Part shown: positions 23,862 through 32,614 of the stretch, piece after piece
How the letters are laid out: every line of letters starts with the position of its first letter
Numbering within the stretch: the first letter of the stretch is position 1
Assembly: GCA_944386445.1 (NCBI GenBank)
Contig: CALXBD010000089.1
Span: 1-45,263, forward strand
From: an uncultured Clostridia bacterium
GTDB lineage: Bacteria > Bacillota > Clostridia > Oscillospirales > Ruminococcaceae
Length of the DNA stretch: 45,263 bases
Reading direction: 5' to 3'
Translations under genes and position numbers: made by a program
Notes under the pieces: model-generated
The model's input: the letters and a program-made list of their open reading frames with translations, nothing else
What the model was told of the DNA's origin: nothing
Database searches by the model: none

Positions 23862-25232
23862 ATGGCAAGAAATACGGATTTTTTTGAAATTACACCTGAT
23901 ATCCAGCGGCTGACAGAACTTTGTATGAGTCATGACGCCATTGATCCTGCCCTTTATACCAAATATGATGTTAAACGAGGCCTGCGGGATATCAACGGCA
24001 AAGGCGTTCTGGCAGGACTGACGGAAATTTCGGATATTATTTCCAGCAAAATGGTGGATGGAAAAAGCGTCTCTTGTGAGGGGGAACTGTATTACCGCGG
24101 AATCAATATCAAGGACTTGACCAACGGATTTATCAAGGAGGATCGTTTCGGATTTGAAGAGACAGTGTATCTTCTCCTGTTTGGTCAACTGCCTACTCGG
24201 GAGGAAGGAAAGGAATTTAAGGAAATTCTTTCCAAATATCGTACCCTGCCGACCAATTTTGTGCGGGATATCATTATGAAGGCCCCGACTCCGGATATGA
24301 TGAATACCCTCGCCAGAAGCGTGCTGACACTTTATGCTTACGATGAAAAAGCCAACGATACATCTTTGCCAAATATTCTGCGGCAATGTATCGAAATGAT
24401 TGCGTTGTTCCCGCAATTGGCAGTTTACGGCTATCAGGCCTATTGCCACAATGCAGATCCAGCAAACAGCTTCTTTATCCATCCTCCCCGTCCGGAGTTG
24501 TCGACCGCGGAGAATATCTTACATATGCTCCGGATCGATAATAAGTACACAAAACTGGAGGCCCGGATTCTGGATTTGGCGTTGGTGCTCCATGCCGAAC
24601 ACGGGGGCGGTAATAACTCCAGCTTTACGACCCATGTGGTGGCTTCGTCCGGAACCGACGCCTATTCGGTGATCGCGGCAGCTTTGGGTTCACTGAAAGG
24701 CCCCAAACACGGCGGTGCAAACATTAAGGTCATGCGGATGTTTGAGGATATGAAGTCCCATGTCAAGGATTGGGAAGACGAGGATGAGGTGAGAGAATAT
24801 CTGAGAGGGCTGTTGAATCGGAAGGGCTTTGACCATTCCGGTCTGATTTATGGCATGGGCCACGCGGTTTACTCCCTCTCTGACCCCAGAGCAGATATTT
24901 TCCGCAGTTTCGTAAAATCTCTGTCGGAAGAAAAGGGACTTACAAAAGAATACAAGCTCTATTCTATGGTTGAGACCTTGGCACCGAAAGTGATCGGTGA
25001 GGAACGCCGGACTTATAAAGGCGTCAGTGCAAATATCGATTTCTACAGCGGTTTTGTATATCATATGCTGGGACTGCCGCCGGAATTGTACACCCCAGTT
25101 TTTGCCATGGCGAGAATTGCAGGCTGGAGCGCCCACTTGATGGAGGAAATCATCAACGCCGGCAAAATTATACGTCCTTCCTATATGAGTATCGGCGCAA
25201 GGCAGGAATATGTTCCGCTAGATCAACGCTGA
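23862..25232 (+). CDS. Citrate synthase (citrate/2-methylcitrate synthase family)
   Basis: 456 residues. Condenses oxaloacetate with acetyl-CoA (or propionyl-CoA) and in a fermenting anaerobe would mainly supply 2-oxoglutarate for glutamate. Catalytic residues are recognisable: H247 in LHAEHGGGNNSS, H334 in IYGMGHAVYSLSDPR, and D393 in ANIDFYSGFVYHMLG. CoA-binding region GSLKGPKHGGANIKVM is present. The N-terminal extension of about 60 residues (to SVSCEGELYYRGINI) is longer than in type I short enzymes. ATG at 23862 lies behind GTAGGAG. No aconitase or isocitrate dehydrogenase gene is near. MarR-led context is unusual. Confidence 0.92.
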   Translation: MARNTDFFEITPDIQRLTELCMSHDAIDPALYTKYDVKRGLRDINGKGVLAGLTEISDIISSKMVDGKSVSCEGELYYRGINIKDLTNGFIKEDRFGFEETVYLLLFGQLPTREEGKEFKEILSKYRTLPTNFVRDIIMKAPTPDMMNTLARSVLTLYAYDEKANDTSLPNILRQCIEMIALFPQLAVYGYQAYCHNADPANSFFIHPPRPELSTAENILHMLRIDNKYTKLEARILDLALVLHAEHGGGNNSSFTTHVVASSGTDAYSVIAAALGSLKGPKHGGANIKVMRMFEDMKSHVKDWEDEDEVREYLRGLLNRKGFDHSGLIYGMGHAVYSLSDPRADIFRSFVKSLSEEKGLTKEYKLYSMVETLAPKVIGEERRTYKGVSANIDFYSGFVYHMLGLPPELYTPVFAMARIAGWSAHLMEEIINAGKIIRPSYMSIGARQEYVPLDQR

Positions 25233-25237
25233 TGCAC

Positions 25238-25285
25238 AAAGCCCCATTATCAAACGGTGTAATAACTGTTTGATAATGGGGCTTT
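25238..25285. terminator. Bidirectional intrinsic terminator
   Basis: 18-bp perfect stem AAAGCCCCATTATCAAAC/GTTTGATAATGGGGCTTT with a 12-nt loop, flanked by A and T tracts in both directions. Ends citrate synthase (plus) and the convergent ArsR gene (minus). Confidence 0.92.
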
Positions 25286-25338
25286 CTATTTCAATCGGGA
25301 TAAAAGATTGTAAGAATGAGCATCCTGCCGGAAAAATC

Positions 25339-25716
25339 TTAATTTGCTTCCCGAAGGTGCTGAATCGTGGTCTGGATAATGTCTGCAATGTGATGGTCGT
25401 CAATGGAATAAAATACCTGTTTGCCGTCCTTGCGGAATTTGACGATCCGCCCGGAACGAAGCACTCTCAGCTGGTGTGAAACCGCAGACTGGGACAGTCC
25501 CACAATCTCACAAATGTCACAGACGCAAAGTTCTCCTGTCAAAAGGGCCGCGATGATTTTCAGTCGGCTGGAATCTGATAATGCCTTAAAAAATTCGCTG
25601 GTGTCAATGAGAGTATCATCATCCGGCATGGCAGTTTCAGCCCCCTCAATGGCTGAACCGTGATGATGATGTTCCTGGCAGACAGCTGCCTGAATAAAAT
25701 CCTCTGAATGATTCAT
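25339..25716 (-). CDS. ArsR/SmtB-family metal-sensing repressor
   Basis: 125 residues from ATG 25716 behind AGGAAGGG; the frame continues upstream through the promoter and is not used. The winged-helix core has LSDSSRLKIIAALL, QSAVSHQLRVLRSGRIV and the wing FRKDGKQVFYSI. Two metal sites appear to be present: an alpha3 site ELCVCDICEIV (C64, C66, C69), identical in spacing to the arsenite site of E. coli ArsR, and an alpha5 site with D107, H109, H120 and E123, matching the zinc ligands of SmtB. The N-terminus adds CQEHHHH. It is expressed alone, and no efflux pump or metallothionein is adjacent, so the regulon lies elsewhere. Confidence 0.9.
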   Translation of the reverse strand: MNHSEDFIQAAVCQEHHHHGSAIEGAETAMPDDDTLIDTSEFFKALSDSSRLKIIAALLTGELCVCDICEIVGLSQSAVSHQLRVLRSGRIVKFRKDGKQVFYSIDDHHIADIIQTTIQHLREAN

Positions 25717-25736
25717 TGTAACCCTTCCTATGCCTG

Positions 25737-25766
25737 AATATAATTTTATATATGAACAATTGTTAA
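25737..25766 (-). promoter_or_regulatory. ArsR promoter with palindromic operator
   Basis: Minus strand TTAACA, 18-nt spacer, TATATT. The -35 side is covered by AACAATTGTT within TATATGAACAATTGTTAAT (25748-25766), close to the ATATGAACA-type half-sites of ArsR/SmtB operators. Suggests self-repression. Confidence 0.65.
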
Positions 25767-25803
25767 TTTTTATTAGGATACACCTTTGCTTTTGTTTTGT
25801 CAA

Positions 25804-25960
25804 GCGCTACAAAGGAAAAATCTTGTACAAAGGGTTAAAAAAAGCCTAGCCATAGAGCGTAAATGTGGATAAAAAGCCATCTACCCGGGGCAGAAGCAGA
25901 CAAAATAAGAGAAAATTGTACAAAAGATGCAAAGAAAAACCGGATAGTTCACACAAAAAC
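25804..25960. other. Intergenic stretch without recognised feature
   Basis: Between the ArsR promoter and the V-ATPase promoter. A-rich, with a few short palindromes (TTGTAC twice), no convincing small ORF with a ribosome binding site, no recognised riboswitch and no tRNA. Confidence 0.5.
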
Positions 25961-25964
25961 ACTA

Positions 25965-25993
25965 TTGAAAAAGATATGGAACTGGTATATGAT
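25965..25993 (+). promoter_or_regulatory. V-ATPase operon promoter
   Basis: TTGAAA, 17-nt spacer, TATGAT, in AT-rich DNA about 77 nt before the first V-ATPase gene. Only good promoter seen ahead of the nine-gene run. Confidence 0.7.
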
Positions 25994-26069
25994 AAATATG
26001 CTCAATGAATAGTTGCAAAAAGAAATTTTTGCACTGGTTTTGCGAGGGGCAGGAGGTGTGATACATAGA

Positions 26070-26381
26070 ATGGACAACATTATCAAACAGATTTTGGAAA
26101 TTGATGCAAAGGCACAGGAAAAGTTGGAATGTGCCAGAGCCGAGAGAGACGCTATGAAAGTACAGGTCGATCAGGAGGCACAAAGAGCGGCAGAGAAGCT
26201 TCGTGAAGAGTGTGAGGCCCGAATCCAAAAAATTTATGATCGGGAAAAGGATGCAGCAGACAAAGAAGTGACAGAAATCCGTTCGGATACCGAAAAACGC
26301 CAATCTGCACTGGAGGCGTTGTTTGCGGAAAATCATGCCGCCTGGGCTGAAGAGGTCGCTGAAGCAGTATTGAATGCGTGA
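26070..26381 (+). CDS. V-type ATPase subunit G/H-like (peripheral stalk)
   Basis: 103 residues from ATG 26070 (AGGAGGTG upstream; an in-frame GTG at 26058 touches that ribosome binding site). Almost fully charged coiled coil: LEIDAKAQEKLECARAER, AEKLREECEARIQKIYDREK. This fits the small peripheral-stalk partner of subunit E, called G or H in different systems. Assignment rests on coiled-coil character and on being the first gene of the V-ATPase operon. Its stop overlaps a GTG of the next frame. Confidence 0.75.
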   Translation: MDNIIKQILEIDAKAQEKLECARAERDAMKVQVDQEAQRAAEKLREECEARIQKIYDREKDAADKEVTEIRSDTEKRQSALEALFAENHAAWAEEVAEAVLNA

Positions 26382-26419
26382 CCGCTCAGAACAGTCGGTA
26401 TATTGGAAAGGAACGGTCG

Positions 26420-27460
26420 ATGATGTTACGCATAAGCTCCGGAAACGCAATACTTGCTAAGATAAGAGCAATTTTCGGCAAGCGGTTGACTCAGGCAGAT
26501 TATGCCCAGATGGCGCGAAAACGCGATGTGGGAGAGGTGGCGGCACTCTTAAAGGAAAATCCGTCTTATCAGCAGGCGTTGAAAAATGTGAGTGAAACAA
26601 CTGTCCATCGAGGGCAACTGGAAGCAATCCTGAAAAAGGATATTTTTTATAAGTATTCTGTGCTGCGCAATTATGATCCGTCAGATAATGGGTTTTATGA
26701 TTTTATCATTGTACGGTTGGAAATCGATGAGATACTTCGGCGCTTAATGCTCATGCGGGCAAGCGATTCTACTGACTATGTGGTCGACATGCCTGCATTT
26801 CTGCTGAACCATACATCGTTTAACCTGATGGATTTGGCACATGCCACCGATACAAGCTCCCTGTTAGCGTGCCTTCAGAATACGCCATATGCGGGTGTGC
26901 TGCGTCAATGCTTGAATGGTAAGGAAGAAGAAAAAACGGATCTTCCGGCAATAGAACATGCGCTGTATATGTACTATTATCAATTCCTGTTAGGCGAAAT
27001 TAAAGAGCAGTTCCGGGGGAAAACCCGGGAACAGCTGGAAAAGGTCGTCCTGGCAGAAATAGAAGCCAAAAATATTCAGCTGATGTTCCGTTTAAAGTTT
27101 TACTACAAGCTTGAACCGGCAGAAATAAAAAGTCTTCTATATCCGTATCACTATCGGCTGAAAGCGCAGCGGCTTGATGCAGCACTGGCTGCTAAGGATT
27201 ATGACAGTATGCTGGCTGCGTTGGATTTCTTGTCACCGAGCGATCAGCAGTGGCCTGAAGAGGATGGAATAGAACCGTATACGCACCAGATTTGCTATCG
27301 GTTGGATCGTCGGCTGCTGCGGTTTACAACCAGCGCGCCGGTTGCAATGTATACATTCCTGGCCCTGCGGGAAATCGAAGTAAGCAATATCATTACGGTC
27401 ATTGAAGGCGTACGGTATCAGATCCCCCAGGAAGAAATATTGAAGATGCTGATATTATAA
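26420..27460 (+). CDS. ntpC: V-type ATPase subunit C (AC39/d-type)
   Basis: 347 residues from ATG 26420 behind GGAAAGGAA; a GTG at 26378 that overlaps the previous stop would add 14 residues without a good ribosome binding site. Soluble, helix-rich funnel protein that links the rotor ring to the central stalk. Family features include NAILAKIRAIFGKRLTQADYAQMA at the N-terminus, three repeats of alpha-helical layout, RLEIDEILRRLMLM, EIEAKNIQLMFRLKFY and the late LREIEVSNIITVIEGVRY, a strongly conserved C-subunit motif. Confidence 0.9.
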   Translation: MMLRISSGNAILAKIRAIFGKRLTQADYAQMARKRDVGEVAALLKENPSYQQALKNVSETTVHRGQLEAILKKDIFYKYSVLRNYDPSDNGFYDFIIVRLEIDEILRRLMLMRASDSTDYVVDMPAFLLNHTSFNLMDLAHATDTSSLLACLQNTPYAGVLRQCLNGKEEEKTDLPAIEHALYMYYYQFLLGEIKEQFRGKTREQLEKVVLAEIEAKNIQLMFRLKFYYKLEPAEIKSLLYPYHYRLKAQRLDAALAAKDYDSMLAALDFLSPSDQQWPEEDGIEPYTHQICYRLDRRLLRFTTSAPVAMYTFLALREIEVSNIITVIEGVRYQIPQEEILKMLIL

Positions 27461-27490
27461 AAGTAATCTTAAAGGTGGTGTTCCCTTACA

Positions 27491-29437
27491 ATGGCAATCG
27501 AAAAGATGCGGCTGGTGAATATCGTCGGAAATCTTCCGGATTTGGACGAAACTTTACTGAGCTGCATTCGAAGCGAAGTGTTTTCTCCGGAAATGGCCAT
27601 CAATACCTTGGATAAATCCAGCGGTTTTGCGGCTTTGACAGGAGAAAATGAGTACGCAGGCGCCTTAAAACAGCTGTATGATCTGGCGGAAGATATCCAC
27701 GCGGAATTATGCCGTGCGGATACAGATTCGGCGTTTACCTGTGACAAGGCAGCCGCTGAGGTGGCGCGGGTTTGCGCGGATGCTTCGGCATTGGCTGCAG
27801 AACAAAGGCAGCTGAAAGAACAAATCAATCAGCATGAACAGGCAAAGATTCAAATCCAGCATTTGCTTGGGTTGGATGCCAATTTCGATGACCTGTTTGC
27901 TATGAATTATGTGAAGGTCCGTTTTGGACGGCTTCCGGCAGACAGTTACCCTAAATTGGCATTTTATGAAAAGAAGACGTTCTTCTTCTTTGCGTTTGAT
28001 CACGATGATGAGTATTATTGGGGTGCCTATTTTGTGCCTGCTACCAAGGTTACGGTGGTAGATGATATCTTTAAGTCGCTCTACTTTGAGAGAACCTGGG
28101 TGCCGGATTATGTCCACAGTACGCCGGAGAACTCCTTGAAGGCCGTGGATGAAATGCTGGAAAAAGAGTCGAAGCGTTTGGAAGAGGTCCATAAGGCACT
28201 ATCCCAGATCCGGGAAAAGGAAGGTTCTGTACTCAATCAGGCATTTACAGTTTTAAAGGCGTTTTCGGATACGTTTGCTTTGCGCAAGTATGTGGCTGTA
28301 GTCAATAACCGTTTTTATTTGGAAGGCTTTGTGCCGCTTTCCGAAGAAGAGCGTTTCGTGGACGAAATGAGCAAGATCGGTACTGTTTCCTGCGTGCTGC
28401 AGCCTGATGACGCGAATCCGACACTGGTTCCGCCGACTCGTCTTAAAAACGGGCGCTTCTCCCGGCCGTTCCAGATGTTTGTGGAGATGTACGGAACCCC
28501 CGGCTATCATGATTTTGACCCGACATTCCTGGTGTCCATTACTTATACGCTGATGTTTGGAATCATGTTCGGGGACCTGGGACAAGGTTTGGTTTTGGCA
28601 TTGGCCGGAATTTTCCTGGCAGCAAAGACCAAATGGAAGGACTTCGGAAAAATCATGACCCGTCTGGGAGTATCCAGTATGGTGTTCGGCGTTGTTTATG
28701 GATCCGTATTTGGACTGGAACATGTGTTGGATCCTTTCTGGCAGATGTTCGGCTTTGAGTCCAAACCCATTGAGGTGTTTGATCCGGGTACAACCAATGT
28801 CTTGCTGCTGGGCGCGATTGCCATAGGTGTATGCTGTATCGTAATTGCTATGGGAATCAACGTCTTTTTGGGCTTCAAGTATAAAAATTATGAGAAGGCC
28901 ATTTTCAGCCAGAACGGAATCGCAGGTATGGTCGTTTATCTGGGAACTGTCATCGCGGTAGCTTTGCTGATGATGTTCCAGGTAAATGTTTTAAGCCCCT
29001 GGTTCATTCTGCTGGTAATCGTTCTGCCCCTGCTGTGCATCTTCTTTAAAGAGCCTCTGGGCAAATTCGTTGCACGGCATAAGGATATCAAGCCGGAAGA
29101 CGGCATGGGCGCTTATATCACAGAGAACATTTTTGAGATGATCGAATATATTTTGAGTTATCTTTCCAATACCATGAGCTTCCTGCGGGTAGGCGGTTTC
29201 ATTTTGTCCCATGCGGGCATGATGGCCGTGGTTATGGCTTTGGGAGAAATGTTCGGCGGCGTCGGCAATGCCCTGGTTCTTGTAATCGGCAACGTCTTTG
29301 TCATGTGCCTGGAGGGCCTGATTGTAGGTATTCAGGTGCTGCGTTTGGAATTTTACGAAATTTTCAGCCGCTTCTACAGCGGTGATGGAAAACCTTATCA
29401 GCCCGCTGCAATTTCCTATGAGCGGGAACAACACTAA
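27491..29437 (+). CDS. ntpI: V-type ATPase subunit I (membrane a-type subunit)
   Basis: 648 residues. The first roughly 320 form the cytoplasmic stator arm with coiled coils (LAAEQRQLKEQINQHEQAKI; EKESKRLEEVHKALSQIREK) and the KYVAVVNNRFYLEGFVP motif. Around eight membrane helices follow from FLVSITYTLMFGIMFGDLGQG. Near R566 in SFLRVGGFILSHAGM lies the essential arginine facing the rotor carboxylate. ATG at 27491 follows AAGGTGG. Translocates H+ or Na+ with subunit K. Typical size for bacterial NtpI. Confidence 0.95.
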   Translation: MAIEKMRLVNIVGNLPDLDETLLSCIRSEVFSPEMAINTLDKSSGFAALTGENEYAGALKQLYDLAEDIHAELCRADTDSAFTCDKAAAEVARVCADASALAAEQRQLKEQINQHEQAKIQIQHLLGLDANFDDLFAMNYVKVRFGRLPADSYPKLAFYEKKTFFFFAFDHDDEYYWGAYFVPATKVTVVDDIFKSLYFERTWVPDYVHSTPENSLKAVDEMLEKESKRLEEVHKALSQIREKEGSVLNQAFTVLKAFSDTFALRKYVAVVNNRFYLEGFVPLSEEERFVDEMSKIGTVSCVLQPDDANPTLVPPTRLKNGRFSRPFQMFVEMYGTPGYHDFDPTFLVSITYTLMFGIMFGDLGQGLVLALAGIFLAAKTKWKDFGKIMTRLGVSSMVFGVVYGSVFGLEHVLDPFWQMFGFESKPIEVFDPGTTNVLLLGAIAIGVCCIVIAMGINVFLGFKYKNYEKAIFSQNGIAGMVVYLGTVIAVALLMMFQVNVLSPWFILLVIVLPLLCIFFKEPLGKFVARHKDIKPEDGMGAYITENIFEMIEYILSYLSNTMSFLRVGGFILSHAGMMAVVMALGEMFGGVGNALVLVIGNVFVMCLEGLIVGIQVLRLEFYEIFSRFYSGDGKPYQPAAISYEREQH

Positions 29438-29469
29438 ACCCTGTACCGAATTTTTAGGAGGAATTACAC

Positions 29470-29898
29470 ATGAAAACCGTATTGCTTTTTACCCTGCCTT
29501 TGATCGCTTTGATTCTGACCGCAATGCCTTTGGTCCCTGTTTTCCGTAAAATGGTGACAGGCAAACAGGCAAAACATCGTTTGGTTGCAAATCTGTGCAG
29601 CTTCTTTGGCGTCTGCCTGCTGGCAGTGCTGCTGCCTGTCGGCGGTATGGTTTCCGCTGCTGGTGACGCCGCTGCTACCGCCAGTGCAGCCGGTATGGCT
29701 TATCTGGCTGCCGCTGTTTCCACTGGTTTGGCTTGTATCGGTGCTGGCGTTGCAGTTGCGTCCGGTGCATCTGCCGCTATCGGAGCAGTCAGCGAAGATC
29801 CCAAGAGCTTCGGTAAAGCACTGATCTTCGTGGTTTTGGGCGAAGGTATCGCAATCTACGGGTTGCTGATTGCAATTCTGATCCTGAACCGCGTTTGA
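29470..29898 (+). CDS. ntpK: V-type ATPase subunit K (rotor proteolipid)
   Basis: 142 residues, ATG at 29470 behind TAGGAGG. About four membrane helices. Only the C-terminal hairpin has the classical c-subunit signature: GACIGAGVAV-like Gly/Ala-rich helix (LACIGAGVAVASGASAAIGA), a polar loop SEDPKSFGK, and FVVLGEGIAIYGLLIAIL with ion-binding E125. The N-terminal hairpin has no carboxylate, so one ion site per four helices is expected, as in other pump-type V-ATPase K subunits. The Gln and Ser/Thr residues that accompany the Glu in known Na+ sites are not obvious, leaning toward H+; this is tentative. Confidence 0.92.
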   Translation: MKTVLLFTLPLIALILTAMPLVPVFRKMVTGKQAKHRLVANLCSFFGVCLLAVLLPVGGMVSAAGDAAATASAAGMAYLAAAVSTGLACIGAGVAVASGASAAIGAVSEDPKSFGKALIFVVLGEGIAIYGLLIAILILNRV

Positions 29899-29931
29899 GT
29901 ATTTGAATTTCAGAAAGGGGAGTGAATCAGT

Positions 29932-30240
29932 TTGCGCATGTTTGTAATCAGTGACAATAACGATACTTGGGTAGGAATGCGCCTGGCCGGCATCGAAGGA
30001 GTCGTGGTCCATGAATACGATGAGGTCAAGGAACAGCTGAACCGGGTTTGCCAGATTGATGATATCGGGATCGTGCTGATGACCAAAAAGCTGATCACCC
30101 TCTGCAAAGAAGAAGTCTATGATATCAAGCTGAATCAGAAACGCCCGCTGATCGTGGAAATTCCTGACCGGCATGGAGATTCCGATATCGGCGATTCCAT
30201 TACCAGCTATATCCGGGAAGCGGTCGGTATCAAGATTTAA
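29932..30240 (+). CDS. V-type ATPase subunit F (central stalk)
   Basis: 102 residues starting at TTG 29932, 7 nt after GGGGAGTG; an ATG two codons later is too far from the ribosome binding site. Rossmann-like F subunit: MFVISDNNDTWVGMRLAGIEG, IGIVLMTKKLITLCKEEVYD, RPLIVEIPDRHG and the C-terminal helix. Binds the rotor axis with subunit D and modulates ATP hydrolysis. In Enterococcus hirae naming this would be ntpG, so no symbol is given to avoid confusion. Confidence 0.92.
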   Translation: MRMFVISDNNDTWVGMRLAGIEGVVVHEYDEVKEQLNRVCQIDDIGIVLMTKKLITLCKEEVYDIKLNQKRPLIVEIPDRHGDSDIGDSITSYIREAVGIKI

Positions 30241-30270
30241 GGCCGGAACAGCAACAAAGGAGGTATTTCC

Positions 30271-30852
30271 ATGCCAGATGTCAACGAAAGGCTGACTCGA
30301 TTTGAAAAGGCCGTGTTTTCCGAAGTGGAAGCGAAGGCCAATGAGATTCTTTCAGAGGTTGATGCCTATAAAGAGGAAAAAGTGGCAGGAGCGCAGGATG
30401 ATGAGCTGCAGCAGTCCTATCAGAAAATTCAGCAGAAAATAGATGAGATCCGTTCGAACTTTGCAAAAGAAGTGACTCGTGAAAAACTTTCCGCCAAGCA
30501 GCAGCTGCTGCTGAAGCGGAAGGAGCTTACTGAAGCCCTCTTTCAGGAGGCCGGAAAAAAACTGGAGGCATATACAGCTTCCGGAGAATATGATGCCTGG
30601 CTTGAAAAAACGCTGAAAAAGGATCAGGCATATTTGTCAGAAGGCGCCAAGATTCTTGCGCGCGGCGAGGATGCGGAACGGATCCGGAAGCTGGCCGGCA
30701 GTGTGCCGGTAGAGGCATCCGCTTCCATCCGGCTGGGCGGATTTGTGATCGTCCAGGATGAAAAACAGATTTATCTTGACGAGACCTTCGATACCCGGAT
30801 GGAAACTGCTAGAGAGCAGTTCTACGCTTCTGGGAAAGCCGATCTGAAGTAA
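30271..30852 (+). CDS. ntpE: V-type ATPase subunit E (peripheral stalk)
   Basis: 193 residues. Long N-terminal helix (RFEKAVFSEVEAKANEIL, DELQQSYQKIQQKIDEI) pairs with the G/H-like subunit as peripheral stalk; the C-terminal globular part contains VPVEASASIRLGGFVI and the closing helix FDTRMETAREQFY. ATG at 30271 is 6 nt after AAAGGAGG. Length and layout are typical. Confidence 0.9.
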   Translation: MPDVNERLTRFEKAVFSEVEAKANEILSEVDAYKEEKVAGAQDDELQQSYQKIQQKIDEIRSNFAKEVTREKLSAKQQLLLKRKELTEALFQEAGKKLEAYTASGEYDAWLEKTLKKDQAYLSEGAKILARGEDAERIRKLAGSVPVEASASIRLGGFVIVQDEKQIYLDETFDTRMETAREQFYASGKADLK

Positions 30853-30868
30853 GGAGAGAAGTCAATTC

Positions 30869-32614
30869 ATGAATACCGTTTATTCCATCAACGGACCGGT
30901 CGTGAAGGTAAAAGATACACAGGATTTTTCCATGATGGAGATGGTCTATGTCGGCGAGCAGCGGCTGGTCGGCGAGGTCATCGGCATTACTGACCGCTTT
31001 ACGACGATTCAGGTCTACGAAGGCACAACCGGCCTTCATCCCGGCGAACCGGTTTATTCTACCGGTGCACCGCTGTCTGTTACTTTGGGCCCCGGCCTTC
31101 TGGCAAATATTTTTGACGGCATCGAAAGACCGCTGCAGGAAATTGCCAAAGGTTCCGGCGCTTATATTGATCAGGGCGTTAGCGTTTCTCCGGTCAATAC
31201 CGACAAAACATATGATGTCACCCTGACTGTAAAAGAAGGGGATACCCTCCACGCTGGAGATATTTACGCGACCTGTCCGGAAACACCTGCAATTGTTCAT
31301 AAGTGCATGTTGGCTCCGGGAATGGAAGGTACAATTGTTAAGGTGAGTCCTAACGGGGCTTATCGGGTGAATGATACCGTAGCAGTCCTGCGTACCCCGG
31401 ATGGCGAAGAAAAAGCGCTGACTCTCTGTCAGCGCTGGCCGATTCGTCGGCCTCGGCCTGTCAAAGAGCGGTTGCCAATCCAGCGTCCGCTGATTACCGG
31501 CCAGAGAGTCATCGATACCCTGTTCCCCATCGCCAAAGGCGGCGCAGCTGCTATCCCTGGCGGATTCGGTACCGGAAAAACAATGACCCAGCATCAGTTG
31601 GCTAAGTGGTGCGATGCCGATATCATCGTTTATATCGGCTGCGGAGAACGCGGCAACGAGATGACTCAGGTTCTGGAGGAATTCTCTCAGCTGGTTGACC
31701 CGAAATCCGGCCGTGCCATGACGGACCGTACAATCCTTATTGCCAATACCTCTAACATGCCCGTGGCCGCCCGTGAGGCCTCCATTTATACCGGCATTAC
31801 TCTGGCAGAATATTACCGCGATATGGGCTACCATGTGGCAATCATGGCAGACTCCACTTCCCGTTGGGCAGAGGCTCTGCGTGAAATTTCCGGACGGCTG
31901 GAAGAAATGCCTGCAGAAGAAGGATTCCCGGCTTACTTGCCATCCCGTCTGGCAGAATTCTACGAGCGTGCCGGATATATGGTAAACCTTAACGGTACAG
32001 AGGGTTCCGTAACAATTATCGGTGCAGTTTCTCCCCAGGGTTCTGACTTTTCAGAACCGGTTACACAGAATACCAAACGATTCGTGCGGGTGTTCTGGGC
32101 ACTGGATAAGGCACTGGCTTATGCTCGTCACTATCCTGCGATCAACTGGAATTCCAGCTACAGCGAGTATGTGGATGAGCTGAAGCCTTTTTACGACAAA
32201 CAGTACGGGGAAGACTTCCTGAAATGCCGTCAGCGGGTGTCCAATATCCTGATGGAAGAGGCTCAGCTGATGGAGATCGTCAAGTTGATCGGTGCAGACG
32301 TTCTGCCGGAAGACCAGAAACTGACCATTGAAACTGCCCGGCTGATTCGGGTAGGATTCCTGCAGCAGAACGCTTTCCATGCGGAAGATACCTATGTTCC
32401 TCTGGAAAAGCAGCTGGGAATGATGCAGGTGATTCTGTACTTCTATGACCAGGCAATGAAGAAAGTGAAAGAGGGAATTCCTGTGTCCTTGATTAATAAG
32501 ACAGGGATCGAGGATTCCATCGTGAAGATCAAGTATAATGTTCCGAATAATGATCTTGAGAAGCTGAAAGAATACTATCCCATGATCGACGAAAAACTGG
32601 CGGAGGTGAAATAA
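30869..32614 (+). CDS. ntpA: V-type ATPase catalytic subunit A
   Basis: 581 residues. Nucleotide binding and hydrolysis: P-loop GGFGTGKT (231-238), GCGERGNEMTQVLEEF with catalytic Glu, ADSTSRWAEALREISGRL, and a non-homologous bulge (about 115-185: APGMEGTIVKVSPNGAY) that separates V-type A from F-type beta. N-terminal beta barrel GPVVKVKDTQDFSM. ATG at 30869 follows AAGGAG. Very well conserved along its length. Confidence 0.98.
   Translation: MNTVYSINGPVVKVKDTQDFSMMEMVYVGEQRLVGEVIGITDRFTTIQVYEGTTGLHPGEPVYSTGAPLSVTLGPGLLANIFDGIERPLQEIAKGSGAYIDQGVSVSPVNTDKTYDVTLTVKEGDTLHAGDIYATCPETPAIVHKCMLAPGMEGTIVKVSPNGAYRVNDTVAVLRTPDGEEKALTLCQRWPIRRPRPVKERLPIQRPLITGQRVIDTLFPIAKGGAAAIPGGFGTGKTMTQHQLAKWCDADIIVYIGCGERGNEMTQVLEEFSQLVDPKSGRAMTDRTILIANTSNMPVAAREASIYTGITLAEYYRDMGYHVAIMADSTSRWAEALREISGRLEEMPAEEGFPAYLPSRLAEFYERAGYMVNLNGTEGSVTIIGAVSPQGSDFSEPVTQNTKRFVRVFWALDKALAYARHYPAINWNSSYSEYVDELKPFYDKQYGEDFLKCRQRVSNILMEEAQLMEIVKLIGADVLPEDQKLTIETARLIRVGFLQQNAFHAEDTYVPLEKQLGMMQVILYFYDQAMKKVKEGIPVSLINKTGIEDSIVKIKYNVPNNDLEKLKEYYPMIDEKLAEVK

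Noticed and set aside
23799-24482. 227-codon minus-strand open frame inside citrate synthase
   Set aside because: Antisense shadow; the plus strand has catalytic motifs of citrate synthase throughout.
25804-25960. Riboswitch or small RNA before the V-ATPase operon
   Set aside because: No recognisable aptamer core, terminator or compensating stem could be seen.
29464-30174. 236-codon minus-strand open frame across V-ATPase K and F
   Set aside because: Low-complexity, Gln/Cys-rich composition from reading Ala-rich codons backwards; spans two real genes.
30809-31834. 341-codon minus-strand open frame inside the V-ATPase A gene
   Set aside because: Antisense to a highly conserved subunit, no family resemblance and no ribosome binding site.
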